From Holtermannia corniformis (lineage: Eukaryota; Basidiomycota; Tremellomycetes; Holtermanniales): a stretch of DNA of 64,000 nt. The position numbers and the translations under genes are program-made. The notes beneath the pieces are model-generated. The model did not search any database and was not told the origin of the DNA. It was given only the letters and a program-made list of their open reading frames with translations. Of the stretch, positions 10,146 to 23,117 are shown one piece after another (positions within the stretch are counted from its first letter, which is position 1; every line of letters starts with the position of its first letter). The stretch is from assembly GCA_001599935.1 (NCBI GenBank), contig BCIJ01000006.1, positions 467,373-531,372 of the forward strand. Direction: 5' to 3'.

Positions 10146-13100
10146 TCACCAACCATGACTACGATAACTCATGCTCGTCTCCTCTTCTCGCTTCCTCAAC
10201 TGCATCTTGAGTAGATCCACCTCACTCCTTCCCCTCCTCGGTGGTGCTTGCGGTTGATCGCCAACCGTACTACGACGCATCATAGCCGGAGCATGCGGTT
10301 CCTCTGCCGCCGCCTGTGGCTGTACCATGGCCGTCAGATCCGCACTAGATCGTGATTTGCCACCTCTCGCCAAAGATGCCAGTGATGGACCTTCACTCGG
10401 CTCAGCAACCAGAGGCGGAGTCGCGTTGCCACCGCTGCTGCTGGCGTGTGTACCGACCCGTGTCAGCGGCCGAAGTAATCCGCCCCCGCTGAGCAGATTC
10501 GGTGCCGTTCGCTTGCGTTGCGGTGGCGGCGGGCTGATGTGACTGCCGTGAACCGGGTTCGACAGTTGGCGCGAAAGGGCTGTACCACCCGTAGCCAGGG
10601 CGGGATTCGGCGAGATCGAATTCGACTTGGTACGCTGCCCGAGCTGCTGCAGGTTGTGTGCACTCGCCGACGTCTGCAGCGCGGCATTGGGTGATGCGCG
10701 CGGGACTTGATGGCTCGAAACTTGAGTGATCAGCGGTCGAGAGGTCGTAGCGAAGGATGCAGAGCGCTTAGCAGGCCCGATTGCGGCTTGCGACGTGCGC
10801 CGTTCCCAGATGAGATCTTCAGGCATCAGCTGGTTTCTCCGAACCCGAGACACTCACTCATCCGCAGACTCTCTGACATTTCGTGCATGATCATGTTCCG
10901 CCGTGTCGTCGTTGGGGTCTGCGGCTGCGCGACGGGTTGCGGGGCAGACAGGTTGACGGACGAATCGTTTCGCATCGGGGCCTCGACAGGCGCGCTTGGG
11001 CCATCCGGAGACACAGATTGCTTCTTCTTGGACGCGTCACGCTTCGCCGCCAAGTTCTCGAGCCGTCGACGAGCTTCAGAGGTTGCGAGGAACGATGTGG
11101 CCGGCGCCGAATAGTCTGACGCATCCGAATCTTCCATCTCGTCCTTGGGAGGTGGCTTGACCTGCCGCAGAGTCAGCCTCTGCCTTTCCGTTCCACTGGC
11201 GGCGTTACACACCTTTGCAGGTTTCACAGATGTCTGCGAGGACGGCAGCCGATCTTGTGGGCTCTGGTCCTCTTCTTCTGCCAGAGGTCCCTCGTCGCGT
11301 CCAACACTAATGCCTGTCTGCACGGGAATCGCCACCGCGCTCTTGCTTCGCATGAGGACCGGGCCGGCCATGGGCGGTGCGTGAAAGGGTGCTCGGCGGG
11401 GTAAGGGTGCTTGCTGCTGTCACACTGTCAGCCCGGACGACTCCGTAGCGTGCAGAAAACTCACCAAGTCCACCATGCTGCCGCCGCGCCTCGCCTCCCC
11501 GATCAGCGGCTTGAACAAGCCCGACAGCAGACCAGGTGTTGATGGTCGCTCGCCACTGCGCAAATCGACAGCCGAAACATTCTGCCTGACAGCAGCAGGC
11601 ACCGTCGGCGCAAAGATCTGTCGTTTCGCAAACATCTCCCTCTGGCGCTGCTTCTCCGCCTCTTGCGCTTTGATCTTGTCCTGCTCCTTGGCGAGTCGCT
11701 CCTCTTCACTGCCTTCATCCGACCACCCGTCCTCGTCTTCATTACTGACTTCGGTCGATTCGCCGTCTTCATCCTCCCAGCCGCCAACTTCGTCGCGCAT
11801 GTTTTGCGTGCTGGTTGCCTCGGCTCGCTTGGCCTTGTTCTTCTCATGGATCGCGGCGGCGGCAGCGGCCTTTTGACCTCGGAAACGGCCTTGCATCGTG
11901 GCAGCCGAGATGACGCGCTTGACGGGCGCTGGTGCTTGAGCCGCGACGCCGCTGCCTCGACTGGAGCCTGATGACCGTCGACGATTGGCTGCAAGGTTGG
12001 TCTGTGAGAGCCGCTTATTCTTCGGCAGGGGTGCTGAAGGTCCAGCAGTCGGAGCAGCAGCAGCAACATTGCCCAGCTTGGACGGTGACAAACTAGCTTG
12101 TCGTCGCTTGACAGGCGACTTTGATCGTTGGCGTTTACCGAGTGCGGCCTGGGCCGCACTAGGTCCATTGAGCGAGAGCGGAGAAGTGCTAACCTTGGCC
12201 GTGGTAGGTGATACCGCGCCAAAGCTCGAGCCACATTCACTCTCGGCGCCACTCGTGCCCGTCCCAGCAGTGCCCGCGGAACCGGGCGAGCGCTGGATGA
12301 AGAACATGCGTTTCTCTTTCTTCTTGGCTGGGTTCGGCGAGGGTGTCACCTTAGACTTGCCTTTAGTCATGATTGGCGCGGAATGGGTGGGTGGAGGTTT
12401 TGGCGAGGTCGATGCACGCTTACTGGGTGAGCTTGACCGCGATGACTCGCGATGGGCGGCATCCGTCAAGTCTACAGTCGCACGATCACGATCACGCCCT
12501 CGTATATCCTCCTCTTCGATTGGAGGTTGGAGACTGCGTGCCAAGGCAGGTGATCCAGGGCCAGAAGTACTATTGAGGTCGGTGCCGAGGCTCCCGACGC
12601 GTGACGGTACGGGAGTCGGCTCGACCAGTCGTAATTGAAAAGACAGGCCTTTACCGGTATGAGGTGTATTGGTCGTTGTGCTAGACGTCGATGCTGTATA
12701 CCTGTTTGGCGTATGCAGCGACGAGGCGGTAGAGGAGGACGCGGATGGGCGCTGTCTGCGGTGCGAGTAGGGTGAGGTCGAGAGTGAAGTCGAGGCTGAC
12801 ATTGGTGGGGTTGTGATCGGGTCGAAGCGGTCACCAGCTACTGGTGCCGCTGTCGAGGCCGAAGACAGCGGTCGCGACCGCGAGGATTCTGCTGGCGTAT
12901 CTTGTCTCACGCCTACGCCCAGTTCTTCGCTCGAGTCTAGCACCAAGTCGTCAACTGCCAAGACGGGGACGCAAGGCGATTGCTCGCGTTGGTTTTGGCT
13001 TGCATCGGCATCGCCGACCCAGTTCTTCAGGCGTTGCCATTCTTGGTCGTGGTCGGCCGCCAGGACAAGGTTGAGTACTGAACCAAACGTTCGTTTAGAC

Positions 13101-13580
13101 GACGGGGACGCTCGGAGCCCGATGCCAAGTTCAACTGGCGACGCTGTGGAAGCCGAAGTGGATGCAGCAGAGCAGAGCGATGGCGTGCGAGCGCGGTCTC
13201 GGACATGGTTGGGCGCTTGGTTTGGCGAGTAAAGCCTAGAAGATGCCGTAAACGTCAAAAGACGAACGTGAAGATCGAGAGAACAGTGTGGGTTTGGCAA
13301 AGGGAGACGAGAAAGTGTAGGGTGGATGGTGCAAGCGAGGCAGGCAGCGGGACCATCAATTAGCCTGAGACATGGCAGATCAGGGCGCGACGGACCTCCA
13401 GGCGATGTTCTCCAACCGCTTGCCGTCTTTGAGCTCATTCTTGCAGCGCGTAAACACGGCCCAGAGCTCGTGCAGGGCCAAGGCTTCCTCTCCTGAGCCC
13501 TCTGGATCGTAATCTACCGGGAGCGAGTCGATGAGGGGGTACGTCAGAGAAAGCAGTGGGTTCGGGAGATGGCCCGGCAT
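10146..13580 (-). CDS. Mks1-like DUF1752/DUF3295 regulatory protein
   Basis: Five exons: 13396-13580, 11465-13235, 11213-11416, 10858-11161 and 10146-10816. They sum to 3135 nt, in frame, 1044 residues. The first exon carries the short conserved motif L-W-x-V-F-T-R-C-K-x-L-x-x-G-x-R-L-E-N-I-A-W-R, split by the first intron. This is the DUF1752 (GATA-factor N-terminal-like) element found in Mks1 and related fungal proteins. The rest is mostly disordered, rich in Ser/Pro, with K-K-E-K-R-M-F-F-I-Q near the middle, an acidic Trp-containing patch (G-W-E-D-E-D, G-W-S-D-E-G), a charged coiled segment and L-L-S-G-L-F-K-P, as in DUF3295. In yeasts such proteins repress nitrogen and retrograde or cAMP pathways; that role here is inference. 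The stop is 158 bp from the convergent HSP10 stop. The start at 13580 was chosen as the Met just before the conserved block; an earlier start is possible. Confidence 0.8.
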
Positions 13581-14751
13581 CGTGGTGGCAAAGGACTCTG
13601 CGACGCATCCGTGTGAGCACCTCATCCAGTACAGTTTGTTGCACTCTGCCTGCCGCGCGGCCAGTCTGCTCACCTGGTCACTACTTGCTGCTGGTTCTCA
13701 ACACGTCCGAATCCGGCTCGACATAGCCGCCGGTATCCCCGGACGGCCGATGGCTTGCGCTGCGTCCAACGTACGATCTGCCGCGTTGCGCTCGTTCTGG
13801 CCGCGACTGGCGCTCTGTGTGATGTGGATGGAGCGAAGCGAGGGAAGGATGTGTGAGTCGCTCGATACGGTCCGACTGCGCGTTTGGGGCGGGCGGGGTG
13901 TGTTCGGCCCAGCGAGTGATCTGCTGATGCACGGGGTCCCTCAGGTACCTCGCACTAGCTGCCAACCTAATCCCATTACAAAACCTATCCTAATCGATCA
14001 CAGTCGCTTGGCTAATCAGCCACTAACTCCGGTTCGAGCCGACTCGGGGGTGAGCACCTGATGGCACGCCATGGCAGTCCCTAGGCGCCATGTCACGGAG
14101 CACGCCCATCGCTTGGCATAACGCGGTCACAGCCCCGCCAGTAGTAGCCAGCAGGGGCGCTCGCTCATGGCCGCCAGGGTCCTCTTAGGTTACAACTCTG
14201 TGCTCTGCCCATGTGGGTCCACCAGCACCGACCAGGGTATGCAGCGCACAGGCTGGCTCGTCGGCCGTCATGCCGCAAGGTCTGCGTATGCATTGTTGGG
14301 TCTTGTTTCAGACGCTGAGCATTGTCAGAGTAATGGGAAAGCCGTGGAAGGTTACCTCATGCGCAGGTGTATTCGCATTGTCCAAACGCTGACCTGATTG
14401 ACTGGGTTGTGCTGTAGCGGTCGTGCATGCGCGTTCCTGTCATGTGCTCGCACCGTTTCATCACTAAAGGATATGGATCGACACAGGGAGAGTTCTCACC
14501 CGTGTGTCCGACGGCTCGCATTCCGCGTGCAACAAATCACAGATCAGGACCCCTTTCGTGAAGGCGGTATGAGCTGTACCACTCATGACTGTGAACGGGA
14601 TGAGGAATGTACAGGGGGTGCACGCGGAGCCCTACTAGTCTTCGCAAGCGGGTCAGGAAACTTCTTCGCAGCTTATCCGCCACCGAATCGCTATGCAGCT
14701 TCACTAGACTTCGATATTCATTGCATGACGCGCAAGGTTACCCAACCCTCT
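13581..14751. other. Intergenic stretch without a recognisable gene
   Basis: About 1.17 kb upstream of the Mks1-like gene and downstream of ATP2. Open frames here are short and match nothing I know. A tRNA T-arm-like sequence near 14030 was examined and rejected. The part near 13600-14000 probably includes the promoter and leader of the Mks1-like gene. Confidence 0.5.
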
Positions 14752-16969
<2,218 letters not shown>

Positions 16970-17182
16970 TGTGGATGACTAGGGTGGTTTTAGGGAAGGG
17001 TAGAGGGGGGATGGATCGATCCCGGTCAAGGGCGTAGGGGAGCGAGGGGCGACGGAGCGGGCGCGGCGGGTGGAAAAGGGCCAACGGCGATTCACGGCGT
17101 TTGGACCGAGGTAACCCCAGCACCAGTTGGTTAGAGCAAGTGGCAGCCAACGACCAGTTGGTAGTTTTAGTGGATAGCAACC

Positions 17183-17869
17183 ATGAACGCAACACGATCC
17201 CTCTGGGCGAGCGCGAGTTTGTGTCTGAGAAGCAGCCTGCCGTCGCTCCCGTCAGCCTCAACCTCGGCAGCCGCTGCAACCTCGGCTTCATCCAGCACCA
17301 TCCCCGTCCCACTTCCTCCGCTCCTCTACCGCCTCATCATTCAGAACCAACGCACATCACCACTGCCAACCACACCCGCCAACGGTCTCACCGTGCCAAA
17401 CCCATTCGTACCCCACCCCATCGCCTCTGCACACGGCACATCGACCGCATCCTACCGGCCTGCCGCCATCTCAGCCCGGCGGCAAAAGCAGCTCAGGCAA
17501 AGCTATCCTCTCGAATCGTTACCTCCCACCCCCTCGTCCGTCGTGTCCAGCACTAGCGCAACAGCCATCACCTACGACGTCGGCACACAGACGGGTCTCG
17601 AGGTCGACTGGACAGGTCAAGTCAAGCCGAGCAATAAACCGCATGGAGTGTACGGTATCCGCAAACGACTGTTCAAAGGGCGTAAGCACGACCGCCTGAA
17701 GCCCGCCAGAATGCAGGAGACCAAGGAGCGGATGCAAGGCATGGACAAGCGGATAGCAGACTGGCGCAAGGTGTGTTCAAGTGATCAATTGACGTGTAAA
17801 GTGGTCTGATAGATTACACAGTCAAAGCAAGAGGCCAAGCAGAGCGCAAAGACCTCGTTGCCTTTCTAG
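17183..17869 (+). CDS. Mitochondrial large-subunit ribosomal protein mL59 (MrpL25)
   Basis: Two exons, 17183-17770 and 17822-17869, 636 nt, 211 residues. The N-terminus is rich in Ala/Ser/Arg, like an import signal. The body has N-P-F, Y-R-P-A-A-I-S-A-R-R-Q-K-Q-L and, towards the C-term, G-I-R-K-R-L-F-K-G-R-K-H-D-R, K-P-A-R-M-Q-E-T and M-D-K-R-I-A-D-W-R. This succession is typical of mL59 of fungal mitoribosomes. A short basic tail follows on exon 2. It shares a 213 bp divergent promoter with ATP2, another mitochondrial gene. Assignment is by motif order, not by alignment. Confidence 0.8.
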
Positions 17870-18618
17870 CTTCCTAGATCAGTCGGCATAGCATGCATCG
17901 TTCATCAAGGTTAGCTCGAGTATGTGGGCAAGTCTGTGCTTTTCCAGCGGCCCAACTGATTCAAGGTGGATACCAATCGCTGACTCTGTGCGCTATGATA
18001 TACAAGGCATTCATTGCGCAACGGGTTATCTTATAACTGCCAGGCGCGGAAAGCAGTTTGCTCATGGCCCGTCAGCGCAGCGCTGCCCTCATGAAGCATT
18101 GGCTGCCTTCGCGGCTCAGCGTTCCCATGAACCGCAAGAGACAGTCACCGAACAGAGCTTCGAATCGTCAACGCTCGACTGACTTTGCTCAAGTGCGGTA
18201 GCGAGCGTGTAGGATCAAGCTTTGCGCTTTATGAGCTAGCTCGCCTACCAGCCAAAAGCTGATGTCGTGCATGCATCCACTCTCCGTCTGTCGGCTTCTC
18301 GGCAGGCAACATGCTTTTTTAGACCTGCGCCCGATAGTGACTTCAGGTTGGATCCCAGAGAACATCGTGTGAGTGCAGCAATTCACCGTGACGTTTGCTA
18401 CAAGTTACAAGACTCGGAACCAGCACTGTCATCAAATGCAACGCACAGAGATGCGTAGCAGGACGCGCATCATATCATCCTGTTCTCGCTACTCGCTACG
18501 AGCTCACTGTGCTCCTAGTAGCGGACCGTTCGACGACAATATTAGCTTTGGTCGTGCACAGCGACATCACGGTTCATACGTGTCCAGTCTCATATCACAC
18601 AATGTCTTGGGCTTCTCA
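17870..18618. other. Convergent intergenic region, nothing recognised
   Basis: About 750 bp between the stop of mL59 (plus) and the stop of the kinase-like gene (minus). Short open frames only; no conserved product, tRNA or repeat seen. Confidence 0.5.
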
Positions 18619-20619
18619 TCAATCAAGCCTGTATCCCGCAAGCCACACTTTGACTTGATCGATCTCGCGATCGGCCCAAGCTTGCCATGACTTGGCGTTC
18701 TCCTCGCTTTGGAACATGGCGCGGTCAAAGTCGATCAGCCGACAGCTCCCGTGTTGACGACGCCAGTGACGAGGGTTCACATCGCCATGCAGTACACCGT
18801 GTTGGTGCAGGACCTGGTATGCGCGCAGCACCGCCTGGCTGTTGCAGACTTGAGTGCAAGTTCATGTCACCAGTCAGAACTCACTCAATGTCGTCATCCT
18901 CGAGTGATATCGCCTCGCCCACATCCTCCATGACAATGAGCACCACGGACTCGCCATGCGCTTGTCCTTCCCAGACATCGAACACGGTCGGTGTAGCATA
19001 GCCTTGTGCGCCCCGGAGCAGAGCATACGCTCGCATCTCGTTCTCGATCCCCTCACGCGCCTCAGCTGGTGTTCGCTCGTGGGGATCTGACTCCGAGAAC
19101 GACGCGACAATACAGCACTTGATGATGACACGTTTGAACACTTGGCGTGTGCCAGCCACTCGTTTGGTCGAGTCTTGTGACGTGTCGGCGTTCGACATAG
19201 ACTTGTCGATCAGCGCGTCCCCGAGGTACGCCTGCCAAAGTGCGCCACCCCCGACATGGGACAGCACCTTCAACTTGACCGCGCGAGTCGGCTCTGCTCT
19301 GCTCTGCTCGAACAGGGTGGAGTATCCGTAGCGGATGTCAGGGAGAAGAGGTGCCGGGCGGGGGACAGAAGCGGTGCAAGACGATGAAGAAGGCTTAGTG
19401 TGCGTTTGCAGTAGCTGCTGCTGCTGCTGCTGAGAATGTAGAGGAAGCGGTGGCTGTTGCAGCGGCGGCAGGGGTGCCAGCTGCTGCTGTTCTTGCTGCC
19501 GTAGGTCCTCGAATTCGCCATCCGCAGTTAGGTCCTGCTGTGGACGTGTTAGTTACTCAAAGCCTCACTATAAGGAACTCACCGATTGCGCATCAACTTT
19601 GCTCGAGCCCAGTGGTTCGAACCCATCCCCAGGTTCGGCCAGACACATGGTGGCCGTGAGAACGCCGAGAGGCGTTTGTAAGATGCTGACGGTGTCCATC
19701 GGATTAATCAAACCAGGAAAGAAGTGCCGATCAATCGGTCGAGACACGGCAATGCTATGGGGGCCGACGACCTGCAGTACCACAAACGTATCCCAGTTTG
19801 AGATGATGTTGATGGCAACACGTTTGCGCCATAAGATTGCTACAGCCTAGAGCACGTCAATCACAAGGCTTGTGAGTATCAGAGGCGGGTGATCACCTGC
19901 GTTGCGATACGCAGCACCACCTCTCGCCACGACGCAAGCTCATCATAGTCGTGCATCTTCCACTTGCCCTGCTCAATCGTGACCGAGAACCCGGTCCGTG
20001 CAGCCTGCCAAAGCGCATACAGCCCCGCGTCCGTTGCGTTATCGCCATTCTGGATGTCTAGCGTTGCCACGGTGCGGCGCGCCGGTGTGATGACCTCAAA
20101 ATTAGGTTTTCCACTGGGGTTTCCGGTTGAAGTGATCCATTTGCGGGATCGAACGTCTGGGGCGAGAGCCGGAGCTGGCGCCCTAAATATCATGTTGAGA
20201 GGAGAAAGGTACAGTGTCTGGAAGCACGGTTCCATTGCGTGTTCGTCCTCCATCGGTTCTTCCGTGACCATCTGCACTACAGTATCGGTGGTAAAGTGGG
20301 CAGGCCATTCGATGATGTTGCCAGACTGGATACCCTGGCTCAGGGCGGCCGCGAGTGTCTCCAGCGGACTAGCCAAGGTGTGAAACTGGACGGGTTGGCG
20401 CACTTGGACCGTGCTGGCGTTGACCAGTGTCAAACACTTTGCTCGTGTTAAGCTGTGGCGTGGAGCAACGTGTGCAGGGTATAGAAGTGGTGGACTAATG
20501 TAAGACGCGCAACGCTCTTGAAGCGTCGTCGGATGCATCGTGAAGGGCGGACAGGGGATAGAGAAGGGGGCTGTAACCAGAAGGGGGCTGATAGGCTGCT
20601 GAAAACTGGTCATAGGCAT
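18619..20619 (-). CDS. Atypical protein-kinase-like fold, orphan
   Basis: Four exons: 20619 to about 19909, about 19846 to about 19591, about 19534 to about 18894, then about 18848 to 18619. The C-terminal half resembles a protein kinase or phosphotransferase. It has a glycine-containing V-G-G-G-A-L-W-Q, V-I-I-K-C-C as the likely ATP-anchoring Lys strand, E-N-E-M-R-A-Y as the helix-C Glu, V-M-E-D-V-G at the hinge, then L-H-G-D-V-N-P-R-H-W and L-I-D-F-D-R-A. The catalytic loop has the Asp but lacks the usual Asn five residues later, and D-F-G is replaced by D-F-D. Both suit the diverse basidiomycete orphan kinases rather than a standard Ser/Thr kinase. The N-terminal about 400 residues match nothing I know. 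A Gln tract (CAG repeat near 19414-19432) precedes the kinase part. The start is 53 bp from the QCR7 stop. Confidence 0.72.
19414..19432. repeat. CTG/CAG trinucleotide repeat in coding sequence
   Basis: Six consecutive GCT units on the plus strand, which read as CAG (Gln) codons in the minus-strand kinase-like gene. Flanking sequence on both sides is also Gln-rich. A length-variable microsatellite is likely. Confidence 0.8.
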
Positions 20620-20672
20620 GCTATTACAAAGCCCCCGCTATAACGTAACGAGCAACCTGCGTTGCTGGCACC

Positions 20673-22384
20673 CTACTTCTTCCGTTCGACAATGATCGAG
20701 TCCCAGTGCGCGCGCTCAGCGGCCTCGGTCGCAATGTCGTTGATGATCGGGGTAAGGTATCGGACGTCCTGTAAAGTCAGCCGTGCACGTCGCCGTCTTC
20801 GGCGGGCCTCAAACTTACATCGCTCTCCTTGACCCATTGGTCCTTGGGCAAGTCCTTGTGGAGGATAGATTGCTGGAAGGCAACGCGCATGCGGTACGCG
20901 CGGTCGTAGGCCTCACGGGGAGGAAGACGTGAAATGGCCTGGTGGCGAGGTTAGCGAAGGTTCGACTTGGAATCATCGGAGCGAACTCTATCGTCAACAT
21001 GGACTGGCTCCAAGTCAAAGATCGACTTGGAATCTGAAATTCCATGTCGCACTCTTACCAGAGCCGTCCAATGACGCTTAGAGGTGTCTTCTGACATGCG
21101 TCAACGTCACAACAAAAACTGTTGCGAGCGCGACATTATCCTCTCTCTATACAGAGCAACGCTCTGCGCTATGATCGAGGCATCTGTCTGACGCAGCATT
21201 CGCGAAAGGGCATGCTTCAGACACCTAGCGATTCCTGCTGGTACACCCACGCAAGGTCTTGCCATTTGCCCATGAGAAGAACTGGGTAGCACACACCACC
21301 CTGAGAATGAAGCGCTGAACAGATTCAAGTGATACCGATTGGTTCCGCAGCCGCTCGACCTCACTAGACGCAATTATGCCTCGCCAGCGAGATGGTGTGG
21401 GGAAATGCAGCCAACATGGCCGGCTGCACAGCACACCTCCATCAAGCACGGCGTCGGCCATCAGATTCGAGCCAATGAGTGAACGCGTCTGATCTTTGGC
21501 CACGTCTGGATGCCGCTGATGCACCCAGTCTTTGCAATTGCGGTCGCGCGACGCGGCATAGCTGTACGGCCACGTAGAACCGTCGGCTTCAGTGACTCAG
21601 CCGATATACAATGGCCGCTTAGCTGGCCGACTACGCGTCTGGCTACGGCTTGCACTCGCTGGAGCGTCGATGGGAGATGCTCGGGCTCACTCAGCCATGT
21701 GAGATCATAACACGTCCCACGGTAGCGAACGCCTCTGTAGCTGTAAAGCTACAAACACCGTCTTCCTTGCGCGCCCTCCGGCGAAAGATGCACCACGGAC
21801 AGACGTTATGCGCATGTGTTAAAGCTGTCTGGCAATCCTGATTGGGAACGATCGATCGCAACAGAGACACTCGGGGTGTGGCCGGGCGAATGTACCAGGT
21901 GAGGCGGAAAGTGCTTTTCTCGCTGGGATGCCAGCCGATGGCGACTGTGAGTTGTGATAAACTCTGCGTCGCAGGCCGGACGCAGGCATATCGCGTCATC
22001 AAGCCGGTCGCCTGCGGACTTTATTGTCGAGGAGCCGGATACGGTCCCGTAATACGATGCCGAGCTGCGATGTTGACCAAGTCGACATGATCCCAATTCC
22101 GTCGCAGCCGCTCCGCAACCATATCTTTGACAATCAGTCCCTTCCACGCACCTTTTGCATGTCCTCCCGCTCCTCGGGAATCAAGTCATCATACTTGAGG
22201 CCAATGGCTCGGTAGCCGGCAGCGCGGGCGTACGCGTTAGCGACCGGCTTGAGGAACGAGTAGAGGGTCTTTGACGACGCCTTGATTTGCGGTGCGAGGC
22301 TGTTGGGCGGAATCCTTTAGTCCGATCTGTGCATGAGACGACTGAATGGACGTACGAGATGCTGAGGGGGCTACCGAACACCAT
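20673..22384 (-). CDS. QCR7: Cytochrome bc1 complex subunit 7
   Basis: Small matrix-facing subunit of respiratory complex III. Exons 22356-22384, 22152-22299, 20819-20938 and 20673-20768 sum to 393 nt, 130 residues, the normal family size. The protein starts M-V-F-G-S-P-L-S, then has Y-S-F-L-K-P-V-A-N, G-L-K-Y-D-D-L-I-P-E-E, L-P-P-R-E-A-Y-D-R-A-Y-R, H-K-D-L-P-K-D-Q-W and D-V-R-Y-L-T-P. The second intron (20939-22151) is 1213 nt, flanked by a standard gtgcgt donor and a ccaccag acceptor. Joining M-Q-K to A-I-S-R-L gives uninterrupted family sequence, so no coding exon is missing. Upstream lies KAP123 in divergent orientation. Confidence 0.95.
20939..22151 (-). other. Exceptionally long intron in QCR7
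   Basis: The intron spans 1213 nt, while most others here are 38-60 nt. Inside are only short open frames with no recognised product on either strand. A box-C-like ttgatga on the minus strand near 21995 has no matching box D at a suitable distance. I cannot say what it holds. Confidence 0.8.
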
Positions 22385-23117
22385 GATAAGCTGTAGAGAT
22401 GTCTTGACACTGGCTAGCTCGCTTCAGCCAATCGAGCACTCGGTAATCCGGAGCGCGCAGGAAGGAAGCGGAACTATCGGGCAGTCGGGCAGGGGGGTTA
22501 AGGGGGTTTGGTATACGACTTTAGACTACGGCACCGTGACGCAGCGGTATTCTGAGAGTAGCGGAGACCGCATCAGGATTGACAGAGTATCACATCAGAC
22601 GAGTCCTTGCAATCCTAGACAAACAGTGATGCAAATAGCCGCCGACTTTGCGACGAATCTCGACCGTATGTGTTCCAAGGACACCGAGTTGTGTGGCATA
22701 TTGATCGTCGCAACCGTCTACGGCTAGAAACGCACTTGAGAAATTCTACTCGCACCTTGACAGGCTTGCAGCTTTGTAGACCGCCAGTCGTCTCTCTCGC
22801 CAGTTCTTGCTCCACCAAGCCACTCACAACCTCTGCCGTTGCATGACGTGTCACGGTTCTCGCCGCTGCACGTGCCTTGACAGTATCAATCCAAAATCTC
22901 TGAGCGTGGCCAAATCTTTCCCATCGCGCCGCACCATCTTCTCGCTCATCCTCATCCCCTACCTCACCTCGCCGCCTCGGGCAATCTAACACCGGACGCA
23001 CTCACTCGCTCCGGCATCACTCTTCACTGTACACGAGTAGCAAACGCGACTCAGCCTTGCTTGCTTTTGCTCCCTTTGACTGCGCGGTGCGCTTTGGACC
23101 CTGCTCCTCCTTCCGCC
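22385..23117. promoter_or_regulatory. Divergent intergenic region QCR7/KAP123
   Basis: 733 bp holding the promoters of QCR7 (minus) and KAP123 (plus). Pyrimidine-rich tracts occur just upstream of KAP123 (about 22915-22985 and 23060-23115), as is common in fungal leaders. No conserved coding sequence seen. Confidence 0.45.

Noticed and set aside
13990..14065. tRNA-like T-arm (ggttcgagcc) near 14030
   Set aside because: Only three base pairs of the T stem form and no acceptor, D or anticodon stems fit at proper distances on either strand.
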